Source: JBFGSX01 sp041581335 (GTDB lineage: Archaea > Thermoplasmatota > E2 > JACPAO01 > JAHFTW01). Taken from it: a DNA stretch of 16,150 nt. A program made the translations under genes and the position numbers. Positions 6,017 through 13,740 of this stretch are shown here, piece after piece; within the stretch, counting starts at the first letter, position 1, and each line of letters opens with the position of its first letter. The notes under the pieces are model-generated. The model was not told the origin of the DNA and did not search any database. It worked only from the letters and a program-made list of their open reading frames with translations. The stretch lies in NCBI GenBank assembly GCA_041581335.1, contig JBFIDG010000032.1:1-16150 (forward strand). The letters are read 5' to 3'.

Positions 6017-7768
6017 TTACAGTGGCTTGGCGCGGATGATGTCTTCCGCGACGGCACGGGCTTCAGCGGTCCAGCCGTCGGCGAACATCGGGCGCTGCAC
6101 GGTGGCCGTGTAGACATCGCAGTGGCCGTTGCGGCTGTCGGGCCAGACGGGGTGGGCCGCTTGCCAGCTGCTATCGATGTCGTTGTAGTCTCCGATGAAG
6201 ATGTTGCCATTCTGGTGATGGCAGAGCGCCGGGTCCCAGCCACCGTCGCCAGCGTCACGGATGTTGATAGGCTCACTGAAGGTCAGGCCGCCATCCAGGC
6301 TGTAGGCGTAGAACTGCTCGAAGCTGTGGTAGGCCCCTTCACATTCGGCCTCGCCGAGGCCAGGGTTGGCCGGGCAGTCGATCATGCGGGCGCCGCGGGT
6401 CTCCATCCACGAGATGTCGACGACGCCGCCGGGGCTGACGCTGACGGCCGGGAACATGCTCCAATCATCGGTGCCGTTGTGGCTGACGCGGACCGGCGCG
6501 CCGAACGTCGCGCCGCCGTCGTGGCTGGCAGCGGCCCAGACGGCATTGCCGCCCAGGTTCTCGCACTGGTCGCGGGGCTTCCAGACGTCGTCATTGCAGG
6601 CGTCGTTCCAGGTGAAGTAGATGGCGTCGCTGAAGGGCGAGTCCATGCCGCGGTCCGTCGCCATGGCAGGGTAGCCGGTGCGGCGGTCGCGGTCGCTCAG
6701 GCCGGGCATGCTCTGGGGGTTGGTGTCGACGACCTTGCGGGGTTCGTCCCAGGTGGCACCGTAGTCTTGGCTGCGCTTGATCTGGATGCCGCCACTGTAC
6801 CACGAGGCGTAGACCTGGGGACCGGTGCCCACTTCGAGGAAGCTGCCCTGGCCGGAGCCGAGGAACTGCGGGGCGATGATCTCGGTGCAGAGGTAGGTCT
6901 GGCCGCCGTCCGTGCTGCGGCAGTACTGGTTGCCGGGGACGAAGAAGGCGAGCCACATGACGTGGATGGTGCCGTCGTGGCTGGCGGCGATCCAGCCCTT
7001 GTCGTGGAAGTTCACGGGGAAGGTGCCTTCGAGGACAGGGGTGAAGGTGTGGAATGAGTCTCCGCCGTCGCTGCTGACCGCGATGATCTGGACGGCGCGG
7101 TTGAAGGCCCAGTCGTTGAGGGCGCCGTTGGGGCATTCGGCCTCGCAGGTCTTGCTGCCCGTGACGGGGTCGGCCTGGTAGGCCATCAAGAGGTAGTACA
7201 GCTCGCCGGCCGTGTTGAAATACGCCACGGGATCGGTGGTGCACCACATCTGGCTGGCGTAGTTCGGCTCGTAGTTGGCCAGGTCGCCTTCGCGCAGACG
7301 CCAGGGGCTGCCGTCGAAGGAGCGGTCCTCGAAGGGGGTGCGACCGCCGTCGTGTGTGACGTAGACGCCGTCCCAGACGCACTCGCCGGCGTCGGCCGGG
7401 TAGTAGTCTTTGGCACCGCCGACGATGTTCCGGGGGTCCAGCGGGTTGACCGCGATGGTGACCTCGTTGCCTTCGCGGCCGGTGTCCGGGGTCATCTCAA
7501 GGTTGCAGCGCTCGCCATCGAGCATCTCGAACTCTGTCCACTTGGCCGAGCCAAGGGGTTCTGGGCTGGTCGCCGTGATCTGGTGGTCTTGCACGCAGAA
7601 CAGCACCGGGACCGGCATGCCGAAGGCGTCGAGGGCCGTGTAGTTGAATCCAGGGCCATGGTCGACGGTGTCGATACTAGGGGTCTCTCCATCTTGGGGG
7701 TCCGCATTGTCGGCACAACCGGCAAACAGGACACCGGTCATCACGAGAACGCTCAGCCACGCACGCAT
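6017..7768 (-). CDS. Secreted lipoprotein with six Asp-box (BNR) repeats, sialidase-like beta-propeller
   Basis: This 583-residue protein begins with a signal peptide, MRAWLSVLVMTGVLFAGC, whose lipobox FAGC puts the lipidated Cys at 18. Six Asp-box motifs (SxDxGxT[WF]) occur at about 138-146 (THDGGRTPF), 232-239 (SSDGGDSF), 285-292 (STDGGQTY), 333-340 (SQDYGATW), 415-422 (SHDGGATF) and 490-497 (SLDGGLTF). This fits a six-bladed propeller like sialidase/BNR proteins. The catalytic arginine triad and nucleophile of true sialidases are not obvious, so glycosidase activity is not claimed; many such proteins are binding or structural surface proteins. About fourteen other cysteines are present, consistent with an extracellular disulfide-bonded fold. 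The ATG at 7768 lies about 26 bases after CTTAAGGG, placed over the RNase HII stop codon. It probably has its own promoter despite lying just downstream of RNase HII. Confidence 0.85.
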   Translation of the reverse strand: MRAWLSVLVMTGVLFAGCADNADPQDGETPSIDTVDHGPGFNYTALDAFGMPVPVLFCVQDHQITATSPEPLGSAKWTEFEMLDGERCNLEMTPDTGREGNEVTIAVNPLDPRNIVGGAKDYYPADAGECVWDGVYVTHDGGRTPFEDRSFDGSPWRLREGDLANYEPNYASQMWCTTDPVAYFNTAGELYYLLMAYQADPVTGSKTCEAECPNGALNDWAFNRAVQIIAVSSDGGDSFHTFTPVLEGTFPVNFHDKGWIAASHDGTIHVMWLAFFVPGNQYCRSTDGGQTYLCTEIIAPQFLGSGQGSFLEVGTGPQVYASWYSGGIQIKRSQDYGATWDEPRKVVDTNPQSMPGLSDRDRRTGYPAMATDRGMDSPFSDAIYFTWNDACNDDVWKPRDQCENLGGNAVWAAASHDGGATFGAPVRVSHNGTDDWSMFPAVSVSPGGVVDISWMETRGARMIDCPANPGLGEAECEGAYHSFEQFYAYSLDGGLTFSEPINIRDAGDGGWDPALCHHQNGNIFIGDYNDIDSSWQAAHPVWPDSRNGHCDVYTATVQRPMFADGWTAEARAVAEDIIRAKPL

Positions 7769-7789
7769 GAGGCGCCCAGGAAAGGGACG

Positions 7790-7797
7790 CCCTTAAG
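7790..7797 (-). promoter_or_regulatory. TATA box CTTAAGGG of the beta-propeller lipoprotein gene
   Basis: On the minus strand CTTAAGGG is centred about 26 bases before the ATG at 7768. It overlaps the stop codon (complement of 7793-7795) of RNase HII. The spacing predicts transcription starting at or next to the ATG, that is, a leaderless mRNA. Confidence 0.6.
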
Positions 7798-8464
7798 CCG
7801 TTGTGGCAGCGCCGAAGGCGTCGAGCCCCGACTGCTTCGGCCCGAGCAATGCCTCGACCGTCTTCCAGCTCCGGCGCGTCCCCGGTGGCACGTCCCCGAA
7901 GCGTGCGACCCAGGTCTCCAGGAACGCCCGCGTCTTGGGGTCGCTGGGGTAGCCGCTGCCCATGTCGAAATCTATGCGGCGTTCCAGGCTGCGCTTCAGG
8001 TCTTCGATGGCGGCGTCGCGGCGGGTCTTGGCGATGATGCTGGCGGCAGCCACGATGACGTGGTTGTCGTCCGCCTTGTGCTCGCTGACGACCGTGACGC
8101 CTTCGACGCCTGCGGCGATGTTGCGCCCGAAGCGCGCTGCATCCACGTCGGCGGCGTCCACGATCAGGTGCGAGGCGCCGAGGCCGCGGGCGACCTCCTG
8201 GAACAAGATGACCTCGATGTCGTTGAGGGTCATGGTGCGACGCTCCTCATCCAGGTCCTCTGGGGCAAGGCTGCGCACCACGACCACGGTGTCCGGGTGC
8301 TTCTCGATGAGACGGGCCAGCCGCTCCCGGCGCATGGGGGTGAGTTTCTTGCTGTCCTTGCATCCCATCTCGACCAGGATGGCTGGATCTGCGCAGGCCA
8401 CGCCGGCGACGACGAGGGGGCCCATGACGGGCCCGCGTCCGGCTTCATCGATTCCGCCCTGCAC
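7793..8464 (-). CDS. rnhB: Ribonuclease HII
   Basis: This 223-residue enzyme cleaves the RNA strand of RNA:DNA hybrids and nicks at ribonucleotides embedded in DNA. The N-terminal GIDEAGRGPVMGP (4-16) holds catalytic Asp6 and Glu7, with the GRG motif that senses the ribonucleotide. KDSKKLTP (36-43) follows; the third acidic residue is Asp103 in LIVDAADV and the fourth is in HKADDNHVIVAAASIIAKT (129-147). GSGYPSDPKT (169-178) is the conserved C-terminal signature. The length and the order HKAD...SIIAKT...GSGYPSDPKT match archaeal RNase HII. The start is GTG at 8464, only three codons before GIDEAG, with CCTATCC (complement of about 8487-8493) about 26 bases upstream supporting a leaderless mRNA. 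It is divergent from the large secreted protein and precedes the lipoprotein gene by 24 bases. Confidence 0.95.
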   Translation of the reverse strand: MQGGIDEAGRGPVMGPLVVAGVACADPAILVEMGCKDSKKLTPMRRERLARLIEKHPDTVVVVRSLAPEDLDEERRTMTLNDIEVILFQEVARGLGASHLIVDAADVDAARFGRNIAAGVEGVTVVSEHKADDNHVIVAAASIIAKTRRDAAIEDLKRSLERRIDFDMGSGYPSDPKTRAFLETWVARFGDVPPGTRRSWKTVEALLGPKQSGLDAFGAATTA

Positions 8465-8486
8465 AAGAGACAGAAGGAAGTCCGCC

Positions 8487-8541
8487 GGATAGGGATTCCC
8501 TTGGTCGGAAACTCCCCAACCATCGTCTGTTCCTTATCTAG
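8487..8541. promoter_or_regulatory. Divergent TATA-like boxes for RNase HII (-) and the 630-residue surface protein (+)
   Basis: GGATAGG (8487-8493) reads CCTATCC on the minus strand and is centred about 26 bases before the GTG of RNase HII. CTTATCTA (8533-8540) is centred about 28 bases before the ATG at 8564. The 99-base region holds no other feature. Confidence 0.5.
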
Positions 8542-8563
8542 GTAGACGAAATCATGGGGAACC

Positions 8564-10456
8564 ATGCGAGTCCTGCCCATCATCATCGTCGGCCTTGTGT
8601 TTGCGTCTGCGGCGTTCCTGGTCCAACCGGTCCAGGCCCAGCCTGTGTCCTCCGTCACGGGCTCCGTGTGTGCCGCATCGGCTTGGGACCCCGCTGTCTG
8701 CGAGCAGACCTTGGCCGGGGCGGCGGTACGCCTGACCGGTGGCCCAGCCGGCGCGGGCCTCGTCGATGAGACCAAGACCACGGGCGATGGCGGGCGCTTC
8801 ACCTTCGACAACGTCGCCCAGGGTAGCTACACCTTACACGTCTCCCGCGCCGGGTTCAAAGCGGCGACCATCAACCTGTCGGCCCCCGCCGCCGACCAGA
8901 AGGCCATCCTGCAGGCCGAGAGCGTGACCGTAGAAGGCACGATCAAGGACAGCTCGGGGGCCACCGTCGCCGGGGCTCGCATCAGTTTCTGGGGCCCTGA
9001 GTGGGCCTCCGCCCGCAGCGATGCCGGCGGCAAATACACGGTCCAGCTCCGTGCAGGCGCGTACACCATGGAGGTGGACGCCGCCAAGCAGGGCTACATC
9101 CAGCAGCAGGTCTTCGTCGATGGATCGCGCCTCGATGTGACGCTCGGCGTCCTCGCGGGTCAAGACGCCAAGTTGCAAGGCCGCGTCGTCGACCAAGACG
9201 GCCAGCCGGTCGTCGGCGCCGACGTCATCATCGACCAATGGGAGAAGATCGTCGGAGGCGAGCGCCAATACGGCAACTACCGCAACTGGACCACCACGGA
9301 CGCCCAGGGCCGCTACAGCGCCAACGTCTATGCGGGCAGCCTGAGCGTCCGCTTCAGCAAGGCCGGCCACTCCGAATCCTATGAATGGGCCGAGATCGGC
9401 TCCGGCAAGAGCCGCACCATCGACGCGGAACTGGCCAAGTATCCCGAGAAGACCGCACGGCTCGTCGGCAAGGTCGTCGACGCTGCTGGCAAGCCCCTGG
9501 CACCGGTGACCATCAGCATCCAGCACCCCGAATACGGACTGTACAGTTGCAGCATCGACAACCGCTACGCCTCCGGCGCCCCAGAGTCGATGCCAAAGCC
9601 GATGCAGGCCGACGGCGGCTCGGCCGAGATGTCGTACTACGAGGACCCGTACTACTACGACCCCGGCTGTGATATCACCGTCCACGCCGACGGCACCTTC
9701 ACCGGCAACGTGACGCCCGGCTACGCCATCCTGAGCGTCTGGTACGACCACTACGCGTCTTGCAAGGAGACCCGCACCAGCAACGGCCATTACACGCGTG
9801 ACTGCGGCCCAGACTACTACGGGTTCACCCAGAGCCTGGTCCTGCAGCCCGATGCCGACAATGCCATCGCGGCCAGCCTACGGCAGCGCCCGGGCCCGGA
9901 CGCCACCATCAGCGGCTACCTCGTCAACGGCGAGACCCAGACCGCGGTCGCCAACGGCCACATCTCCTTCAACAACCAGGAGACCTACGCCTGGGGCCAA
10001 GCCCAGACCGACAAAGATGGCTCGTACAAGCTCCGGGTCCGCAGCGGCTACCACCACGTCAACGTGTACGCGGAGGGCTTCCTGCCTTGGCAAGGCGTGG
10101 TCTTCATCGGCAAGGGCGCCGACATGCCCTTCGACGTCGTCCTGACGCCTGGCGAGGCCCGCTACGGCGGCTGCTGCTACGCCTACGCCACCGACGACAT
10201 GGCCCACGCGGAAGCGGCGCCGGCCAGCAGCTCGCAGGGCAGCTCCGGAGCATCCAGCCCGGGCAAGGCGATGCCCATGGAAGCCGACGTCGGCTCAGGT
10301 GAAGGCAGTGACTTCGAAGACCTGGGCGGCGGCCTCGGCCCCTACGACGCGGCCAAGCGCATGCAGGCCCAGACCGCCGCGGGCAAGCAGTCGCCGGTCC
10401 CGGTCGCTTTGGTGCTCGTCGCGCTGGGCCTCGTCGCTCTGCGCCGCCGCAGCTAG
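8564..10456 (+). CDS. Secreted multidomain surface protein: five carboxypeptidase-regulatory-like domains plus C-terminal sorting signal
   Basis: This 630-residue protein starts with a signal peptide (MRVLPIIIVGLVFASAAFLV, likely cleaved after QPVQA at 25). About five Ig-like beta domains follow, each opening with a G.V.D..G.PV.GA pattern: near 30-115, 122-195 (EGTIKDSSGATVAGARI), 203-290 (QGRVVDQDGQPVVGADV), 298-395 (VGKVVDAAGKPLAPVTI) and 447-528. These match the CarboxypepD_reg/transthyretin-like fold, which is structural rather than enzymatic; no peptidase domain is present. Tyr- and Cys-rich inserts occur at 320-420. Residues 550-605 form a low-complexity Ser/Gly/Ala linker. The C-terminus is SPVPVALVLVALGLVALRRR followed by a final Ser. 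This tripartite motif, hydrophobic stretch and basic tail is the layout of archaeosortase substrates (PGF-CTERM type), with PVP instead of PGF. An archaeosortase is encoded 1.25 kb downstream. Its stop overlaps that of the convergent metal-receptor gene (CTAG). Confidence 0.88.
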   Translation: MRVLPIIIVGLVFASAAFLVQPVQAQPVSSVTGSVCAASAWDPAVCEQTLAGAAVRLTGGPAGAGLVDETKTTGDGGRFTFDNVAQGSYTLHVSRAGFKAATINLSAPAADQKAILQAESVTVEGTIKDSSGATVAGARISFWGPEWASARSDAGGKYTVQLRAGAYTMEVDAAKQGYIQQQVFVDGSRLDVTLGVLAGQDAKLQGRVVDQDGQPVVGADVIIDQWEKIVGGERQYGNYRNWTTTDAQGRYSANVYAGSLSVRFSKAGHSESYEWAEIGSGKSRTIDAELAKYPEKTARLVGKVVDAAGKPLAPVTISIQHPEYGLYSCSIDNRYASGAPESMPKPMQADGGSAEMSYYEDPYYYDPGCDITVHADGTFTGNVTPGYAILSVWYDHYASCKETRTSNGHYTRDCGPDYYGFTQSLVLQPDADNAIAASLRQRPGPDATISGYLVNGETQTAVANGHISFNNQETYAWGQAQTDKDGSYKLRVRSGYHHVNVYAEGFLPWQGVVFIGKGADMPFDVVLTPGEARYGGCCYAYATDDMAHAEAAPASSSQGSSGASSPGKAMPMEADVGSGEGSDFEDLGGGLGPYDAAKRMQAQTAAGKQSPVPVALVLVALGLVALRRRS

Positions 10457-11214
10457 GCGGAGGAAGACCGCAGGTCCGCGGCCACGCTGGCCAGTTCCAG
10501 CAGGCCGCGGGCCGTGCGGGTCCCGAACCACGTGAGTGCCTCGCCGTCGATGATGCGGCGCCGCTCCGGCGAGCCCAGCGCGCCGAGGTCGCTCAGATCG
10601 AGCTTGTCGAGCTTCTTGTGGAATGGGAAAGGCTCTGTCGGCAGCAGTGTCCAGGCGGCACCCGAGGCGCGCACTGCCTCAGCGGAGACCTCGAAATACT
10701 TGCTGCCCGCGTGGTCAGCGAAGACGTTGTGCAGGCCGACGGCGGCCAGCATGGCATGGGGATACGCCGTATGGTCGAAGGTCATCCATGGCCCGTACCA
10801 GATCGGACACCAGACCGGGATCGGGTCGCCAGCGGGCACGCGGCCCAGGGCGTTATGGATGGCCTCTGCAGCGGCATGTCCCGCAGCGGCATCCCCCAGG
10901 CGTTCCGCCAGCGTGACGAGGAATGCGGCCGCGTCGGCCACGTCATCGATCTCAGAGTGCAGGACCTCGACGCCGGCGGCCTGCAGGGCCTGCACGAGGG
11001 CCAATGGATTCTCATCCTTGTCCACGACCACCAGGTCCGGCTCGAGGGCCAGGATCTTGTCCAGGTCCGCGTCCTTCGTGCCTCCGACGTGGGGGATCGA
11101 GTCCACCCACGGACTGGGGAAGATGCAGAAACGGGTGCGGCCGACGACAGCGTCGGCGAACCCTAGATCATGCAGTGACTCGGTATGTGATGGGACCAGG
11201 CTCACGACCCGCAC
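10453..11214 (-). CDS. BtuF-like helical-backbone metal receptor (cobalamin/Fe-siderophore-binding family), no signal peptide
   Basis: This 253-residue protein opens with RVVSLVPSHTESLHDLGFAD, the class III substrate-binding protein motif. Other motifs are VGRTRFC, VGGTKDADLDKILALEPDLV, and a long central helix near GVEVLHSEIDDVADAAAFLV. Family relatives bind B12, haem or Fe-siderophores for ABC importers. Here there is no signal peptide or lipobox: the mature-like sequence begins at the second residue, as in cytosolic helical-backbone metal receptors. No permease or ATPase genes are nearby. The GTG start at 11214 overlaps the stop of the receiver gene (TAGTG), with GAGG eight bases upstream, so the two genes are translationally coupled. 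An in-frame extension to 11259 would run back into the receiver gene and is unlikely. Ligand and role are not determinable. Confidence 0.8.
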   Translation of the reverse strand: MRVVSLVPSHTESLHDLGFADAVVGRTRFCIFPSPWVDSIPHVGGTKDADLDKILALEPDLVVVDKDENPLALVQALQAAGVEVLHSEIDDVADAAAFLVTLAERLGDAAAGHAAAEAIHNALGRVPAGDPIPVWCPIWYGPWMTFDHTAYPHAMLAAVGLHNVFADHAGSKYFEVSAEAVRASGAAWTLLPTEPFPFHKKLDKLDLSDLGALGSPERRRIIDGEALTWFGTRTARGLLELASVAADLRSSSA

Positions 11215-11609
11215 TAGGCACGCCTCGGCAAGGCGACATGGTCGAGCCAGAAGGTGCACAGGGCCCGCATGGCCTCGATCGTGGCCAAGAGATCCTCCGG
11301 CTTCGTGATGAAGGCGTTGGCACCGAGGGCGTAGGCTTCCTCGACGTCCGTGCTGGCCGCGGAGGTCGTCAGGACGATGACCGGAATGTACGGGTGGGGC
11401 CCGCTGCGGATCTCGCCAAGGATCTCGAACCCACTGGTACCGGGCATGTTCAGGTCCATCAACACCAGGTCGACGTCGCCTAAGTGGGCCAGCGCCTCAG
11501 CCCGGGTCCGGGCAGGACGTACCTGCACGCCAGGGCGTGCAGCGAGCAGCGCCTGCTCGAGAAGCATCAGATCGGCGCGGTCGTCGTCGACCAGCAGCAC
11601 CTGGGCCAT
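11214..11609 (-). CDS. Single-domain response regulator (CheY/Rcp1-like receiver)
   Basis: This 131-residue receiver domain has no output domain. Its acidic pocket is DDD (8-10), the phosphoacceptor is Asp52 in LVLMDLNMPG (48-57), the switch Thr is in VLTTS (79-83), and Lys103 lies in ITKPED. The ending FWLDHVALP (120-128) is typical of Rcp1/phytochrome-partner-type receivers common in archaea. The ATG at 11609, giving MAQVLLVDDD, is preferred because it begins at the first beta strand. TTATGAG (complement of 11635-11641) sits about 30 bases upstream. A longer frame to 11681 would add an Arg-rich, non-domain extension. It is coupled with the metal-receptor gene (TAGTG overlap). No histidine kinase is in the window, so its partner must be encoded elsewhere. 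Confidence 0.9.
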   Translation of the reverse strand: MAQVLLVDDDRADLMLLEQALLAARPGVQVRPARTRAEALAHLGDVDLVLMDLNMPGTSGFEILGEIRSGPHPYIPVIVLTTSAASTDVEEAYALGANAFITKPEDLLATIEAMRALCTFWLDHVALPRRA

Positions 11610-11680
11610 CCGGGGACTCCTAGGCGGACGCCGACTCATAACCGTGCCTTTTCTCATTGTCTCTCCCCGACCACAAGGCA

Positions 11681-11708
11681 CTTAGGAACCCGCGGGCTGA
11701 AAAGCCCG
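11681..11708 (+). promoter_or_regulatory. Promoter of the archaeosortase gene with a dyad CGGGCT-GAAA-AGCCCG at the start
   Basis: CTTAGG (11681-11686) is a TATA-like box centred about 26 bases before the ATG at 11710. A perfect 6-bp inverted repeat, CGGGCT (11693-11698) and AGCCCG (11703-11708) with a GAAA loop, ends one base before that ATG. If transcription starts at the ATG, the dyad is DNA between TATA box and start site, that is, an operator. If it starts upstream, it is an RNA hairpin with a GNRA tetraloop next to the start codon. Confidence 0.5.
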
Positions 11709-11709
11709 T

Positions 11710-13056
11710 ATGGAAGGCCAAGACGAGGCCACGACCGTCTCCGAGACCCACGCGAAGACCGTGTGGGAGCGCATCTCCGGCAAGGACACCGAGCGGAAGA
11801 AGAAGGTCCGGCCCCATCCGTTCGCCCACGAAAAGGATGGCGACATCGAGAAAGCCCTCAACCCTGGCCGCGTCACCGCCATGTGGTTCGGTGGCGCGAC
11901 CCTGATCCTGCTCACTGGCCTGATCTTCTCCTACCGCTTCAGCAAGTACGGCGACGACGGCCCCGCTCTCATGGTGTCATTGGCCAGCCTGCTGACCAAG
12001 GCACTCTTCATGGAGCGGGACCCGAGTCTCTTGTGGGAACAGTGGACCCTTGTACCCCTGTTCGCCGGCCTCGTGCTGCTTGGTTTCGGCTTCTTCCGCC
12101 AATCCTGGAGCAAGCGCCTCACCCTGGTCGGGTGGCTCCTGTTCGGCCTGTACTGGGCCCTGACCGCCACGGACCTGTACGCCAGCGAGGATGAAGACAT
12201 CGTCAACTACATCTTCGCCCTCGTCGGAGCGTACTTCTTCACCTACCTGGCCTACCAGAACTGGCTAGATCTGCTGCGCAAGAGCGACACCCAGGCGGTC
12301 CATTTCCTCAACGTCACGGCCTTCGTGGCGGCGGGCACCTACTTCGTCATCGCCAAGATCACGTTCCTGCGCCTCTGGCTCATCAACGTCGTCGGCGCCC
12401 ACACCAAGTGGATGCTCGACCTGTTCGGGCAAGGCGACAAGGCGAACATCCAGTTCGTCGTCGACAAGACCGACACCACCGGCCCTGTGACCTTCTTCTA
12501 TCCCGATTACTACTGTGAGTCGTCCGCGGCCCGCAACGACCTGGTCGGTCAATACTGCGCCGAACACGGCCTGGACAACATCCGCACCTACTTCCCTGAA
12601 CCCAGTGGCTGGTTCGAGCACATCATGTTCTACAAGGCCGAGGCCCAGGGCGTCGTGCCGGTCAGCATCATCCTAGCCTGCACCGCCATCCAGAGCATCA
12701 TGCTCTTCGTCGGCCTCTTTGCGGGCACGGAAGCGCACTGGAAGAAGAAGCTGCAGATGAGCCTCATCGTCGGCGGCGTCATCTACATCCTGAACCTGGT
12801 GCGCAACACCGGCATCATCTGGTTCTTCGGACAAGGCCATGCCAGCTTCTGGACCATGCACAACGCCATCGGCAAGGGCGGCAGCCTGCTGGCGATGATC
12901 GGCATCGCCTTCGCCGTCTTCAGGTTCTTCCCTGAGTTCTTCAAGAGCCTCAGCGAAGTGCTGGATCTACCGGACCGGGACGGGCCCATCGAGCGCACGT
13001 TCAACTTCGGTCGCCGGCGGCCGGATATCGCGGCTCCCACGCCCACCGATGCCTGA
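11710..13056 (+). CDS. artA: Archaeosortase (exosortase/archaeosortase family transpeptidase)
   Basis: This 448-residue polytopic membrane protein has a hydrophilic N-terminus (1-54) and then about eight hydrophobic segments. The C-terminal part carries the family motifs: catalytic Cys324 in ACTAIQS (323-329), Arg365 in LNLVRN (361-366), 41 residues later, and His384 in WTMHNAIGKGGS (381-392), with a further Arg405 in FAVFRFF. These match archaeosortase A-type enzymes, which cut surface proteins at a C-terminal tripartite signal and hand them to a membrane lipid. The protein is longer than haloarchaeal ArtA: it has an extra N-terminal helix block and a Cys-containing extracellular-looking loop at about 240-310 (YYCESSAARNDLVGQYCAEH). 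The upstream secreted protein with a PVP/RRR tail is a likely substrate. The archaetidylserine genes follow 42 bases later. ArtA versus another archaeosortase subtype is not certain. Confidence 0.85.
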   Translation: MEGQDEATTVSETHAKTVWERISGKDTERKKKVRPHPFAHEKDGDIEKALNPGRVTAMWFGGATLILLTGLIFSYRFSKYGDDGPALMVSLASLLTKALFMERDPSLLWEQWTLVPLFAGLVLLGFGFFRQSWSKRLTLVGWLLFGLYWALTATDLYASEDEDIVNYIFALVGAYFFTYLAYQNWLDLLRKSDTQAVHFLNVTAFVAAGTYFVIAKITFLRLWLINVVGAHTKWMLDLFGQGDKANIQFVVDKTDTTGPVTFFYPDYYCESSAARNDLVGQYCAEHGLDNIRTYFPEPSGWFEHIMFYKAEAQGVVPVSIILACTAIQSIMLFVGLFAGTEAHWKKKLQMSLIVGGVIYILNLVRNTGIIWFFGQGHASFWTMHNAIGKGGSLLAMIGIAFAVFRFFPEFFKSLSEVLDLPDRDGPIERTFNFGRRRPDIAAPTPTDA

Positions 13057-13073
13057 GCCCGGCAAGAGCCGTC

Positions 13074-13080
13074 TTTAAGG
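13074..13080 (+). promoter_or_regulatory. TATA box TTTAAGG of the archaetidylserine decarboxylase operon
   Basis: TTTAAGG lies in the 42-base gap after the archaeosortase, centred about 23 bases before TTG 13099 and 26 before TTG 13102. The three-gene lipid unit may therefore have its own leaderless transcript in addition to read-through from artA. Confidence 0.5.
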
Positions 13081-13098
13081 GTAGGCGCAGTCGACCGC

Positions 13099-13740
13099 TT
13101 GTTGTTCCGCATCGCCCACGGTGGCGCCACCTGGCTTGTCACCCCCATCGGTCTCGCGATCCTCATGGCCGGGGTCGGCCCGGCCATCGGCATGCCGTGG
13201 CTCGTCGAACTGAGCCTCGTGCCCATGTTCTTCGCGCTGTTCTTCTGGTACTTCTTCCGCGACCCGGACCGTGCCGTGAACCACGACGGCCTGGCGTGCC
13301 CCGCCGACGGCAAGGTCGTCCGCATCGATGAGATCGATGACCCGGACATCGGCCCCGCGGACCGCCTGGCGATCTTCATGTCGCCCTTCGATGTCCACGT
13401 CAATCGCTTCCCCCTGGACGGCAACGTCCGCAAAGTGACGCACATCCCCGGCAAACACGTGCCGGCGTTCAACAAGGACAGCGACCGCAACGAGCGCGTC
13501 ATCACGCTCCTATCGACGGAGATCGGCGACGTCAAGGTCGTCCAGATCGCCGGCGCCGTGGCCCGCCGCATCGTGCCCTACGCGACCGCGGGCGACGCGG
13601 TCAAGCGCGGCGAGCGCCTCGGCCTCATCCGCCTGGGCAGCCGCTGTGACCTGATCGTCCCGAAGGGGACCGTGAAGTGGACGGTGAAGCTTGGCGACAA
13701 GGTCAAGACGAACTTCGTCAAAGTGGCGGACCGGGTATGA
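13099..13740 (+). CDS. asd: Archaetidylserine decarboxylase (phosphatidylserine decarboxylase-type, pyruvoyl enzyme)
   Basis: This 213-residue enzyme of the short PSD-A class converts archaetidylserine to archaetidylethanolamine at the membrane. Two hydrophobic helices (11-32 and 37-52) are followed by WYFFRDPDR (50-58), CPADGKVV (67-74) and IFMSPFDVHVNR (92-103), all family signatures. The self-cleavage site is RLGSRCDLIVP (178-188). Cleavage between Gly180 and Ser181 would turn Ser181 into the pyruvoyl cofactor and release a short alpha chain, as in other archaeal and short bacterial forms. No ATG is available near the N-terminus: TTG at 13099 or 13102 gives the full family start, and an in-frame stop lies at 13054. 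Its TGA overlaps the ATG of archaetidylserine synthase (ATGA). In haloarchaea the homologue is called pssD. Confidence 0.92.
   Translation: MLFRIAHGGATWLVTPIGLAILMAGVGPAIGMPWLVELSLVPMFFALFFWYFFRDPDRAVNHDGLACPADGKVVRIDEIDDPDIGPADRLAIFMSPFDVHVNRFPLDGNVRKVTHIPGKHVPAFNKDSDRNERVITLLSTEIGDVKVVQIAGAVARRIVPYATAGDAVKRGERLGLIRLGSRCDLIVPKGTVKWTVKLGDKVKTNFVKVADRV

Noticed and set aside
6122..8545. Long plus-strand frames opposite the beta-propeller lipoprotein and RNase HII
   Set aside because: The opposite strand encodes proteins with clear motifs (Asp boxes, DEAGRG); the plus-strand translations are Val/Ala/Asp-rich with no domain.
8834..9790. Minus-strand frame of about 318 codons inside the 630-residue surface protein gene
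   Set aside because: It is antisense to a gene with repeated beta domains and signal peptide; its Val/Ala/Asp/Gly-rich translation has no motif.
11610..11681. N-terminal extension of the response regulator to an upstream ATG
   Set aside because: The extension is Arg-rich and precedes the first beta strand of a complete receiver domain; a TATA-like box lies inside it.
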